A stretch of DNA of 64,000 nucleotides. Origin: Chondrilla cf. caribensis (Eukaryota; Porifera; Demospongiae; Chondrillida; Chondrillidae). The DNA lies in assembly GCA_964020155.1 (NCBI GenBank), contig OZ026559.1:4273174-4337173 (forward strand). The letters run 5' to 3'. The notes below the pieces were generated by a model, which worked only from the letters and a program-made list of their open reading frames with translations, had not been told where the DNA came from and ran no database searches. The position numbers were made by a program, and so were the translations under genes. Shown here one piece after another: positions 21,907 to 32,697 of the stretch. Each line of letters starts with the position of its first letter. The stretch's first letter is position 1.

Positions 21907-23199
21907 ATGGAGTGGGAAAGGTTTTGTGTATTCTTTTTGTATCTCTCATTTCTTGGAACACTTTGCTACTCTCAAAAAATGCCATCTCCTCGACCCTCTC
22001 CATCTCCATCTCCTTCCTCCAGTACTGAACAGTGTAATGTAGGACGCCTGCCAATGGGACCACTTGTAGGTCCTCCCGGTCGTGATGGTCGCGATGGTCT
22101 CCCAGGTCCAGCTGGTCCTCCAGGCTCTCCAGGTGCCAGTGGAGTCAACCTTGATGAACTTCGTGAGATTGTTCGTTTGATGGCTAAAGAAGAACTGAAG
22201 AACTTGACATCTGAAAACCATGAACCAGTGAAGGTTGTTGTGGAGTATGACAGAATGTGTCCTTCCAATAATCGTACCAAGGCAGTGAAGCCAACTAAAA
22301 CCTTCCCAACTTCATCACCAACAACCTGCAGACCTCCTCTCACTAGACCTCCTCTTACCAGAACTCCAAGGAATACATCTTGTGCGGAGGGACTGAGTAT
22401 TAAGGACCCGGCAATGTCTTGTCATCAAATCCTCCTCTGCAACCCTCACCGCTCTTCAGGCTACTACTGGGTTTATACCAACCATCTCTCCAATCTGAAC
22501 CATGGCATTGTTCGTGTTTACTGTCACATGGAGCCCGACATCTGTGGAGTGGCCGGAGTGATGCGTGTGGCTTTCTTGAACATGACTGACACCACAGTCA
22601 ATTGCCCATCTCCACTGACACTGCTAAAGCAGTCTGGAAAGAGGATGTGTGTCAGCCCAACATCAGGAGCTCAGTTTTCCACTGTTGAATTTGGGGCTTT
22701 CAGTTTTGACTATAACTACGTGTGTGGAAGAGCTGTCGGGTATGGCAAGCACAGACCCTATGCCTTCTACTACGGTTCTAGGTCCTACACATCCATTGAA
22801 CAACCCTACGTGGGTGGATTGTCTATCACTTGCCGAATTAGAGGTCAACGCAACCACATATGGTCCTTTGCTGCTGGTTATCGATCAGGTAGTAGTAATG
22901 GCGCCAATTGCCCCTGTGATGTAGGGGGTACTAAGCCTCCATCGTTTGTTGGCCACAACTATTACTGTGAAGCAGCATCTCATTCCGCCTCATCTAACAA
23001 ATGGTACACCAGCAACCCCCTGTGGGATCGGAAGGGTTGTCATTCAAGCTCTAGTTGTTGTGACAACAGGCGCATGCCATGGTTCGTGACTGCTCTGCCT
23101 GAGACTACTAATTCCGATATCCAAGTTCGTTGGATGGACCCACAAACCGATGCTCGTGGTACTGTAGGCATCGAACAATTGGAGTTGTATGTGTACTAA
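21907..23199 (+). CDS. Collagen-stalk secreted protein (complete, type C)
   Basis: The protein has 430 residues in one exon from the ATG at 21907. Its signal peptide (MEWERFCVFFLYLSFLGTL..., about 1-22) precedes a Pro/Ser stretch and a short collagen of 8 triplets ending GSPGASG. The neck is standard except for SENHEP in place of SEDREP. The linker carries a tandem PPLTRPPLTRTP motif and an NTS glycosylation site. The C-terminal domain is class I: CGVAGVMRVAFLNMTDT, SGAQFSTVEFG, SRSYTSIEQPYVGGLSIT, HIWSFAAGYRSG, SSSCCDNRRMPWF and IEQLELYVY. Its 3' flank is shared with the genes at 13198 and 27312. Confidence 0.93.
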   Translation: MEWERFCVFFLYLSFLGTLCYSQKMPSPRPSPSPSPSSSTEQCNVGRLPMGPLVGPPGRDGRDGLPGPAGPPGSPGASGVNLDELREIVRLMAKEELKNLTSENHEPVKVVVEYDRMCPSNNRTKAVKPTKTFPTSSPTTCRPPLTRPPLTRTPRNTSCAEGLSIKDPAMSCHQILLCNPHRSSGYYWVYTNHLSNLNHGIVRVYCHMEPDICGVAGVMRVAFLNMTDTTVNCPSPLTLLKQSGKRMCVSPTSGAQFSTVEFGAFSFDYNYVCGRAVGYGKHRPYAFYYGSRSYTSIEQPYVGGLSITCRIRGQRNHIWSFAAGYRSGSSNGANCPCDVGGTKPPSFVGHNYYCEAASHSASSNKWYTSNPLWDRKGCHSSSSCCDNRRMPWFVTALPETTNSDIQVRWMDPQTDARGTVGIEQLELYVY

Positions 23200-24100
23200 C
23201 AGATCTACTCTAAGTATAAGCAGCATTTGTACCTCTCACAAGAGTTACCTGTCGTAGCATATATGACTGTAGGTAGTATACTTGTTGATCTTGTTTCAAT
23301 TCTTGTAATTACTTGTGGAGTGTATATGTAGCAAGCAAATGCTGTAAGTTTAATTCATAATTGCCTATCACAAGTATTGATCTTTCATTTATTCTTGTAT
23401 CAATATGAAATTGGTTTATGGAAGTACAAGTGCATGAACACAGTGGGCATGTTTTCTACATTGGATATACTAGACATAATTCAAAAGAAGCTATTATGTT
23501 TGAACCAGATCTGAAGTAATAGGCAAGGAACAGCTAAAATGTTATTAACTTAATTTTCCAATGCTGTGTGATGACCTCAATATATGTAGAATGCTTCTAG
23601 TCTGCCGATCTTTACTATAAGTATCCGTCACTTTTATTACATAAGAGCAGGAAGAATAGTGATGTCATAAGAGCACTCGTGTTACATTGATCACGTGCAA
23701 AACTTCAGTGGAGATAAGCCTCATTCCCAGACCTAGTTTCAGGGTTACTGTCTTCTCTTCTTGTTAGAGCGACTTTGGAGGATTAGCAATTTGCGTGAGT
23801 GACAAATAATGAAGAATTTTCAAGATTCCTTTTGAACAGGGGATTTTTCTCTCCTGGAGCTTCTTGTGGAGTAGGAGGACATAAAGTGACAAAGAATGAT
23901 CGAACTCAAAATGTGGTGCTAACCAACAGTTCGAAGAATGTGATCTGTTTTTGCTGGCTCATCATATAGACCGTTCAACTCTAATCTTTGAATATAAAGT
24001 GGATTCTTTTTACCTGTATAAAAATGTGTACACATGTGCTTATATTGACTATTATATATGCATATTGTTCCATATTTCGTCAATTGACTATTAGTCAACA
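23200..24100. other. Class I 3' flank and decayed E-box element
   Basis: 23200-23600 matches downstream of 14472 and 28656. 23640-23960 is a diverged E-box element retaining one CACGTG (23692-23697). No gene. Confidence 0.55.
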
Positions 24101-24329
24101 TTTCGTGAATGATGACCACCACTGTGAATCAGGTTCACCCTCTGTTGTATGGCACATGGACAATCCCCTTTGGGACGGACAGGTTGTCACTTGTCATTCC
24201 ATTTCTGTGACAACAGGTGTTAGCCGTAGTTTTGGCATACAATACCAGACACTACCAATTCTGATATCGAGGTTCGTTGGATGGACCAACAGTACAGGTA
24301 TTGGACAATTGGAGTTGTACGTGCACTGA
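24101..24329 (+). pseudogene. Decayed 3' fragment of a collagen-stalk gene
   Basis: The fragment starts at FVNDDHHCESG, continues WHMDNPLWDGQ, then shifts frame within the CHS..SRCCDN region. It recovers an IEVRWM-like segment in another frame before GIGQLELYVH and a stop at 24327-24329. Several indels make it non-functional. It is closest to the tail of the gene at 16870. Confidence 0.75.
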
Positions 24330-24636
24330 GTCTCCATTGAGTATGAACTGTGTGTGGAATTCTTAAGATTGCTTTACTATTCTTGAATTAATTGCTTTAA
24401 CCAATCAATTGAATCAATTTGATTGGTTAATGGTTGAGATGTATATACTTACATATCAATATAATTTGATAATATATAAATAGTAGAATATACTGTTTAC
24501 AGTACTGATAGAAAGGATTGTACACTGTCACACACATGTGGCATGTGTGAACATGATCTAGGAGACACATTCACTATAAAATGCAAAATAATATTAAACA
24601 CAATATTAATCATATCAATACAAAATATTGTACATA
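24330..24636. other. AT-rich spacer
   Basis: No gene; the first 150 bp resemble the DNA after 18309. Confidence 0.5.
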
Positions 24637-24932
24637 CATAGGCGGTGGAACCAGGGGGGCAGTTGCCCCCCCCCCCCCTTAAGTTTGGGCAGGAGGGGCA
24701 TTGCCCCCCTACTTTTTAAGGAGACATGTAACATTACATAGGACACAGGAATCTAATACACATATTATATACATGCACATATACGCATATTAATATAATT
24801 TTGAATGAGCCTTGGTGTTATGAACATATGCATAGCATTTACTGAACACTGAAGTGAAGGAGTGGCTAGTATATGCGAATTTGGTGGCTTAGTGTTCTGT
24901 ACTGCACGTGCACTGGACCACCGCCCCCCTAT
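24637..24932. mobile_element. Possible MITE with G/C-run ends
   Basis: It begins cataggcggtgg followed by G and C runs like the element at 11791, and a complementary ccaccgcccccctatat string lies at about 24917-24933. No target duplication is clear, so the right boundary is tentative. Confidence 0.4.
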
Positions 24933-24947
24933 ATAAGTATGGTCACC

Positions 24948-25081
24948 TCGAATCACTTGATCAGCTCACATGATCCTCCTACACTCTGCTCTCCATATAT
25001 ATTACATTTGACTATACACAGACTAGTTTACCAGTAAACCAGTTCAGTATAATATTGTACATACATACACACTTGTGATCG
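24948..25081 (+). promoter_or_regulatory. Type A promoter module, copy 2
   Basis: It contains cacttgatcagctcacATG, the TGATCCTCCTACACTCT core (24970-24986) and a catatatatt TATA-like box about 85 bp before the ATG. It is nearly identical to 57770-57904. Confidence 0.65.
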
Positions 25082-25162
25082 ATGGAGCAGAAAAGTTTTT
25101 TGATCTTTGTCATGTCCTTTGTGATTACACTTGGAACAGCAACTGCTCAAAAGTGTCCTTAA
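25082..25162 (+). pseudogene. Orphan type A signal peptide
   Basis: Twenty-six codons, MEQKSFLIFVMSFVITLGTA followed by TAQKCP, match the signal peptide and first Cys of the gene at 13198, then a TAA. Exactly at the stop the sequence becomes aatagagaggtcccactgta, which is the inverted form of a pogo/Tigger-like terminal repeat (tacagtgggacctctctatt). The gene body is gone. The twin at 57905-57985 has the same junction. Confidence 0.85.
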
Positions 25163-26479
25163 TAGAGAGGTCCCACTGTATCACACAAGAACAATATTTG
25201 GAATTGTCTATTGCTTTTTATGATGTTCACTCTGATAAATGAGTGCATGTATGCTCGTATGCATAGTTTGTACTACATGTACATAAGAAACACATAAATT
25301 GCTATATAATAAAGACTAAGATATCTTCACATGAAACCCTTGACAAAGCTGCTGTTGATTGTTATTGCATAGGTGTGCAATCTCAATTATATGGTTGGGA
25401 GATTTGAGTTCGTGTACACAACATCCCCTTGTATGAATTCCTATGCAATTGTAGGTGTGAATGTGCACATTACAGGGGGTCCTGTATCCAAAATGGATAC
25501 CTTTGTCAGCACCACTGTAGCTGCACTACAATGGGTTCCCCTTAATTGCAGTGGCAATCTTTGGAACAGGTCTGTATGTGATATATGAATCACCACGACC
25601 AATGGGGTAAGGTTGAAATACTCCTTTTTTCACACCATTCTGCAGTCTTCAAACTCGAATTACTTGGGCATCTTTTTTAAATTCAGAAAAAAACTTTTGC
25701 TGAAGTTATTACGTTCAGTAAAGCTTCAGCATACAAATCCCAGCCTAGGTGCTAATTCTTGGTGTTTCAAAATGGGCCATCTTTCTTTGTGCAATATAAA
25801 TTATAATATAAATATTTACTATTGCAGTTACACGTGGAAACACATAATTATTATATCTCGGACCATGCAGCATTTCATACTGGAAGTCAAAATGAAGCCA
25901 ATATAGGGCCAATATACATACGTGCCACTATATAAAAACAGACGAGAGCATACACAATCAATATAATATTACACATAGTAACAAACCTATCCCCTAATGT
26001 ACTCGATATATTATTATAAAAATTAATGCCCTATAATGTTGGGGTGTGCACAACAGACACTTTGTACATAATTGCAGGTGTGAATCTGTGTACACATGAT
26101 GTTTTGAAACTGATCACAGGGAGTCATGTATACATTGCCTGAATTCAGTTGAATAGCTTTGAAGGCATCCATGGTAGGCACAACAATCCAAGCCTCTTGC
26201 AATAACAATCATGTAACTGGATACATCGGCTTGAAATGAACATAGAGTAATACAGTTACAGTACAGTAAACTGTTGGCACTAGTTAAGCTACTGACTTGG
26301 AGGTAGTCCCAATAGAATGGCAGGCCTATAGCTGGTGGGCCCCTATTGTTTAGGCGGACCTATAGGTGACATGCTCTTATTGATGAGGTGGTCCTATAGC
26401 TGACATTCTCCTATTGATGACGCGGTCCTATTCCACTGAAGTCACACAGTTACAGGTGATCAGATGAGAACTTTACTGA
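25163..26479. other. Non-coding block duplicated at 57986-59250
   Basis: About 1.1 kb from 25163 to about 26270 is closely matched at the second site. It starts with a pogo-like terminal repeat (25161-25180). 26300-26430 holds a few degenerate units of the 17-bp minisatellite. I see no conserved coding frame. Confidence 0.6.
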
Positions 26480-26849
26480 TATGGCCTTAATGCTCTGATG
26501 GTCTTTTAGTGGGACTGTACAGTACATGATATCCCATGTATCATTAACGAGTTTGTAAACATCACACCAGAATGGTTTCCACAGTACACGTACAGTACAG
26601 TTGATTATTTGTAATATCCCTTAGATAGTTTGTACAACTGCCAAAATTTGTGTAGAGTATGGTTTTCTCGATTACAATGATTCTTGTGTTATAAAGATGT
26701 TTGGGGCGGGGGCAATGCCTTCATTAGTGAGTTGTTATGGTCATCTTTGTGTGGTACAATTGGTTAGCTTCCATATGAATATCATTTTCATGATGCTACT
26801 ATGAATATGATCACACAGAGTGCTATGTGTTTTTGCTTAGTGTCTCAGG
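26480..26849 (+). promoter_or_regulatory. Type C promoter region, copy 2
   Basis: Patchy similarity to 21540-21906, ending tagtgtctcaggATG at 26850. Confidence 0.5.
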
Positions 26850-26978
26850 ATGGAATGGGGAAGGTTTTGTGTCTCCTTTTTGCGTCTCTCCATTATTGGA
26901 ACACTTTGTTACTCTGAAAATTGCCACCACAGGAATTACCAACTCAATGATACAGTCTACCTTCTAGCCTGTGGGTAA
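26850..26978 (+). pseudogene. Orphan type C signal peptide
   Basis: MEWGRFCVSFLRLSIIGTLC then YSENC corresponds to the signal peptide of the gene at 21907. Immediately after, the frame enters sequence belonging to the type B upstream region (RNYQLNDTVYLLACG) and stops at 26976-26978. The upstream DNA of the type B module then continues to the gene at 27312. This is direct evidence that a type B 5' module was placed into a formerly type C gene. Confidence 0.85.
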
Positions 26979-27311
26979 TTATGCGGTGTAAGGGGTGTTA
27001 TCTAGCAACGTACTTAATGATTCAGAAGTTGTTTTCAATTTGAAATGTCATTTTTGATGTACTGACTGCTGCCAGTTCACTCACTTACAAGAGCTCTGTA
27101 CTCTGAAATTCAACTCACTGCTGTAATTGGGATGTGTGGATACACAATAAACCTCATGAATGTTGTTCTATGCAATTATATGTAATGCAACATGGTGGAT
27201 GTGTATTATGATGTACTAATAGCAATTTGAAATCTATTTAAACCCCAATCGTCACACTTTTGACCACAAGTGCTTAGTTCTAGTCTAACCTCACTCACTG
27301 AACTGGACGCA
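26979..27311 (+). promoter_or_regulatory. Type B promoter module, copy 4
   Basis: Carries the full set of type B landmarks (gaaatgtcatttttgatgta, gagctctgtactctgaaa, cacacttttgaccacaagtg). Confidence 0.6.
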
Positions 27312-28656
27312 ATGAATTCAAAGAAGACCTGTTTCTATGCTGTGTCTCTCTTTCTTGTATTCTTCACTCAGCACTGCTGTAGACAAGACTTGAAGCTGGA
27401 GAAAACTCCCCAACCCTCTCCATCTCCAGCTTCTTCCCAAAGTTCTGAACAGTGTAATGCAAGATCCCTGCCAATGGGACCACTGATAGGTCCTCCCGGT
27501 CGAGATGGTACTCCTGGACATAATGGTGCTCCCGGTCGTGACGGGGCAGTAGGTCGTGATGGTCTTCCCAGTCCAGCTGGTCCTCCAGGTGCTCCAGGCT
27601 CTCCAGGTCCCAGTGGAGTCAACCTTGATGAACTTCGTGAGATTGTTCGTTTGATGGCTAAAGAAGAACTGAAGAACTTGACATCTGAAGATTGTGAACC
27701 AGTGAAGGTTGTTGTGGAGTATGATAAACTGTGTCCTTCCAATAATCATACTAAGGCCAAGCCAATGAAACCCTTCCCAACTTCACTACCAACAACCTAC
27801 AGACCTCCTTTCACTAGAGCTCCAAAAAACAAGTCATGTGCAAAAGGCCAATCTGTCTATGACCCAGCAATGTCTTGTCATCAAATCCTCCTCTGTGACT
27901 CCCACCTTCCTTCCAGCTACTACTGGATTTATACCAACCATCACTCCAATCTGAACCATGGAATTGTTCGTGTTTACTGTCACATGGAACCCGACATCTG
28001 TGGAGTGGCCGGAGTGATGCGTGCGGCCTTCTTGAACATGACTGACACTAGAGTCAATTGCCCTTATCCACTGACACAGGTCACGCAGTCTGGAAAGAGG
28101 ATGTGTGTCAGCTCAACATCTGGAGCTCAGTTTTCCACTGTTGAATTTGGTGCTTACAGTATTGACTATAACTATGTTTGTGGAAGAGCAGTCGGATATG
28201 CGAAGTATACTATAATTACGCTTTCCAATACAGTTCTACTTCCTACAAATCCATTGAACAACCCTATGTGAGTGGGTTGTCCATCACTTGCCAATCAAAG
28301 GTCAACGCAACCACATATGGTCCTTCTCTGCCGGTTATCGAACAAGTAGTATTAATGTTGCCAATTGCCCTTGTGGTGTGGGGGGTACTAAGCCTCCATT
28401 ATTTGTTGGCCACAACTACTACTGTGAATTAACATCTCATTCCGCCCCATCCAACCAGTGGTACACAAGCAACCCCCTGTGGGATGGGAAGGGTTGCCAT
28501 TCAAGCTCTAGTTGTTGTGGCAACAACCGCTTGCCGTGGTTCATGACTGCTCTGCCGGAGACTACCAATTCCAATATCAAGGTTCGTTGGATGGACCCAC
28601 AAACCCATACTTATGGTATTGTGGGCATTGAACAATTGGAGTTGTATGTGTACTAA
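27312..28656 (+). pseudogene. Collagen-stalk gene, B/C chimera with two frameshifts
   Basis: The ATG at 27312 gives a type B signal peptide (MNSKKTCFYAVSLFLVFF), about 14 triplets (one GLPSPA loss) and the neck. Its linker and globular domain are those of the type C gene at 21907 (LCPSNNHTKAKP, MSCHQILLC, GVAGVMR). A frameshift near 28205 follows GRAVGYAK. A second, a one-base loss in the caaatcaaagg run near 28290, precedes GQRNHIWSF. The frame then stays open to the stop at 28656. All late motifs survive (NCPC, NYYCE, LWDGKGC, IEQLELYVY), so inactivation is recent, if the indels are real. The 3' flank is class I. Confidence 0.9.
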
Positions 28657-29370
28657 CAGATCTACTCTAAGTATAATTAGGATTTATACCTCTCACAAGA
28701 GTTACCTGTCAGTGCTATCAGTATACTTATTGATGTAGTTTCAATTCTTGTAATTACTTGTGGAGTGTATATTATGTAGCAAGCAAATACTGCAGATTGG
28801 TTAATAATTGCAAGTATTGTTCTTTCATTTATTCATGTATCAATCTGAAATTGGTTTATGGAGGTATAATTATATGAACACAGCAGCCACGTTGCTAACA
28901 GACTAAGTATTTTCCACATTAGATATAGACAAAATTGAAGGGAAGCTATAATGTTTCAACTAGAGCTGAAGGACTAGGCAAAGAACATTCAAAAAGATAT
29001 TAATTCAATTTCCAATGTTGTGTGATGACCTCAATAAAATAATAATCAATGCTCATCTTTGGTACAAGAAACAGTCACTTTTATTACATACAAGTAGGGA
29101 GAATAGTGACATCATAAGAGCACTCGTGTTACGTTGATCACACGCAAAACACATGATCGGTCTTCGGTGGAGACTAGCCTTGTTCCGAGATCTTGTTCCA
29201 GGGCTAATATCTTCTTTTCTTACTAGATGATAGAGCACCTTTGGAGGATTAGCAATTTGTGTGAGTGACAAATGATGGAGAATTCTTAGGATTCCTTTTG
29301 AACAGGTGATTTTCCTCTCCTGCAGCTTCTTGTGGAGTAGGAGGACAAAAGTAAAGTACTAGTATAATAT
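28657..29370. other. Class I 3' flank and decayed E-box element
   Basis: 28657-29040 matches downstream of 14472 and 23199. 29090-29350 is a diverged twin-E-box element with both cores mutated. No gene. Confidence 0.55.
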
Positions 29371-31400
29371 TATTACGCTGATGTTTGTTCAAAATGACTA
29401 ATGAATATCTCTTTCAACATTACATGGGGAGCATCCCCTAGATCTGTAGTGGGATAAATTTGATGGTGTACATAATCTTTAGGTAAACATACCTCAAGCA
29501 GAGCATGCACATAAGGTATAGTAGAAGTGTAGCAGTAGACAACTTCAATGAATACATGAATTGTAATCTGCACACATGCTCACTAAAATTAAATGATCAA
29601 TATAATTACTAGTCTAATTAAGGTTGGATCTAATCAATGTGACCGGCAATGGTACTCGCTCTCAAGGCAATTGAAACTGATGGAACAGTCAGCTAAGATA
29701 ATGTGCAATAGTACATAGGGGGAGTTCTTGTTCACATCAGTAATCTTGCCAACTTCAACACAATGGTTGTTATAGAGCTGCAGTTGGATATACACAATTT
29801 GCTCAATATGTGCTCTACTACAGCATTTTTAATTCCTCCAAATCAATTTCCCAAACCTTATGTTCATGGAATGTCTATGACATTCAGAGTTATGGTATGA
29901 TGTGGAGCTACATAGTGTGGGCAATGGACACAGACAACTGTCCATGTGTGGGATACTTACTGATATTGGTATCACAAACTCTGAATATTAATTGCAGACA
30001 ATAAAATACAACAACAAGATGTATTGTGTACATGTGTACCTATCTGTGTGGGTTGCATCTGATACTGTCCCCACAAGGTTAAGAAAAGTACATGACTAAT
30101 ACATGAAACTACACAGACTGAGGTGGATGGTGTACACATCTACCTGGGTGGGACGTGCACTGAGGTGTGTCGAGTACATATCTTTGTGGGATGAATACTG
30201 ATATACCGATATCGGTGTTGCCAGCTTGTAGCAATTGTATGTTAAAATACACAGCTGCCTACACTGAGGTCTGTAGTGTACATGTGCACTTGTGAGGGAT
30301 GTGTACTGATATTTGTGATTATGAGGCTCAAACAGTTGTCCGTTGTGATCGACCTTTGTTGAGCTGTGGAGATAGTATGATATCCTACTTTATCCAACAC
30401 ATTTCAAGGAACTGATGTTGCTATCGATGAATGGGTCCAGTCCCACTGTATAATGTGCTCAGTACATGGATATATGTACGACAAAGTGTACCTTGACACA
30501 GTTGTGGCCACCTATATTTGCCATATTATGCTGATGTTTGTTCCTAATGACTAATGAATATCTCTTTCAACATTGCATGGAGAACATCCCCTAGATCTGT
30601 AGTTGAATAGATTTGAATGTGTACATAATCTTTTGGTAAACATACCTCAAGCAGAGCATGCACATAAGGTATAGTAGAAGTGTAGCAGTAGACAACTTCA
30701 ATGAATACATGAATTGTTATCTGCACACATGCTCACTATAATTAAATGATTAATTTAATTACTAGTCTAACTAAGGTTGGATCTGTTCAACGATTGAACC
30801 AATCGATGGTTCTCACTGTCCTAGACAATTAAAACTGATGGAAAACTCAGGAAAGAGAATGTGCAATAGCGCATTCAGTGCATGCATGGTTCTTGTTCAC
30901 ATCAGTAATCGTTCCAACTTCAATACGATGTTTGTTATAGAGCTTATGTTCATGGAATGTCTATGACATCCAGAGTTAATATCATGTGAAGCTAGCTTAT
31001 AATAAGGATGAGCAATGGACACAGACAACTGTCCATGTGTGGGATGCTCACTGATATTGGTATCACAAGCTATAAACGATAATTGCAGACAATGAAATAC
31101 AACAACAAGATGTATTGTGTACATATGTACCTACCTTTGTGGGTTGCATCTGATACTGTCACCACAAGGTTAAGAAAAGTACATGACTAATACATGATGC
31201 TACACAGACTGAGGTGGATGGTGTACACATCTACCTGGGTGGGATGGGCACTGTTGTGTGTTGAGTACATACCTTGATACTACACAGACTGAGGTAGATG
31301 GTGTCGAGTACAGAGGTGTGTTGTGTACATGTACATGCATGCCCTGATATTGGTGCATCAGACACTTAGTTGTATGCAACCATCTCTGTTCACTGTGTTT
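29371..31400. repeat. Two tandem copies of a roughly 1.15-kb non-coding unit
   Basis: 29380-30170 and 30530-31220 are collinear (actaatgaatatctctttca, gtagcagtagacaacttcaa, gactgaggtggatggtgtac). The later part resembles the ends of the units at 12000-12320 and 55790-57130. No open frame is conserved between the copies, so it is treated as non-coding. Confidence 0.65.
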
Positions 31401-32319
31401 TAGATAATATTTATTTGCTGATACATAATTGTGCCATGGAACTGGGGCATGATCATAATAATGATAGTTGTCCTCATTGACAATATACCCTGGTATACTA
31501 TTACTTACCGTATACTTACTTTTTGAGGCCTAAGGGTGCTTATGTATCACAAAACAGTATGTTTTGGAAAGCTGGTTGATAATTAGCTTGAAGGCTGATA
31601 CTTTAAGGAAAATAAAAGGTTTGTTATTCCTGTTATTTTAATAATAATATAGGCCTCGCATCCACAAATTTTGTTGTTTGAGGAGACTTTAGAATAGATT
31701 TGTATTCGAAATCGTATGAATTACTGGTTTAATGATAAGTTAAACATTGAAACAACACAAACAGCCAATATGATTGAATCAGACAGAAACTAATAGTACG
31801 TATATATATATATATATATATATATTATATCACTTCTCTTGCACTGAAGGTTACCACGTAAAATTAATATTGAACGTAGAGAGTGCTTCGAGGTTATTGC
31901 TGGGACAGTAGGTAAGTTACTGTCCGGGTTGTGCCTTCAATCACGTCATCAGGTGATAATATAGTAATATGGTATACTTGCTGCTTTGAAAGTGGAGTGG
32001 GTATAAAGCCAGGTTCAATTGTTTTAAAATTAGACTTGTTATGCATCATTATTGGCATTGCTGTAGCGTCACCTTGTTTGAATGGATATACTGTATATTT
32101 GGTGAAAATTTATCTCTTTACATTTATTTGCTGAAAATTCCTGTAGGATCTTTCTGTCCCCCTACTATGCAATATTAAAATATCAACAAATATGTCTGCA
32201 CAAGGGGGAGAAATCTGGAATGGCAGTAGTCTATATCAACTCCATACAGTAATTGAGGGAATATTGCCACAAATTGCTATGCTTAATTGTCCCAATCCTG
32301 CCTCAACAGTATCTAATGT
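31401..32319. other. AT-rich spacer with (TA)n and TE-end remnant
   Basis: A TA repeat lies at about 31800-31824. 31885-31960 resembles the right end of the element at 3060-3170 (gcctt...gtcatcaggtgataat). No gene. Confidence 0.5.
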
Positions 32320-32385
32320 AAAGCTCATAATACCATAGGCTCATACATAATATGTCATGCATGAGCCTATGGTATTGTGAGCTTT
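32320..32385. repeat. Hairpin-forming inverted repeat
   Basis: The arms 32320-32344 and 32361-32385 are 25 bp with a single mismatch, around a 16-nt loop. It could be a fold-back element relic or a small-RNA hairpin; nothing else supports transcription. Confidence 0.8.
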
Positions 32386-32565
32386 GCATGTTTGATGCCG
32401 TTGCATAATACACACATGTCTCATCCCAGCAAGTGGCTGCTTGTTGAAATCACAACTGTTACATTCCAGTGTCCACCTCATTGCACAAAATCTCAAACAC
32501 ATGTTTAGGGAAATAGCTTGTTTTGCAATGCAGACTGCACAGACTGTCCTTTGGTGGAGTGACCT

Positions 32566-32697
32566 CATCTGATCATCACCTGATCAGCTCATACATGATC
32601 CTCCTACACTCTACCCCACATATATAATTCCACGGCATCATAAAACCACCACTTTACTAAGTAACCCAGCTCAACGTATCGTACACACGCACTTGTG
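32566..32697 (+). promoter_or_regulatory. Type A promoter module, copy 3
   Basis: It contains cacctgatcagctcatacatg, the CCTCCTACACTCT core (32600-32612) and a catatataatt TATA-like box 80-90 bp before the ATG. The similarity to 57600-57770 continues about 250 bp further upstream. Confidence 0.65.

Noticed and set aside
29371..31400. Possible ncRNA or gene in the tandem 1.15-kb units
   Set aside because: No conserved frame, promoter or structure could be shown; left as a repeat.
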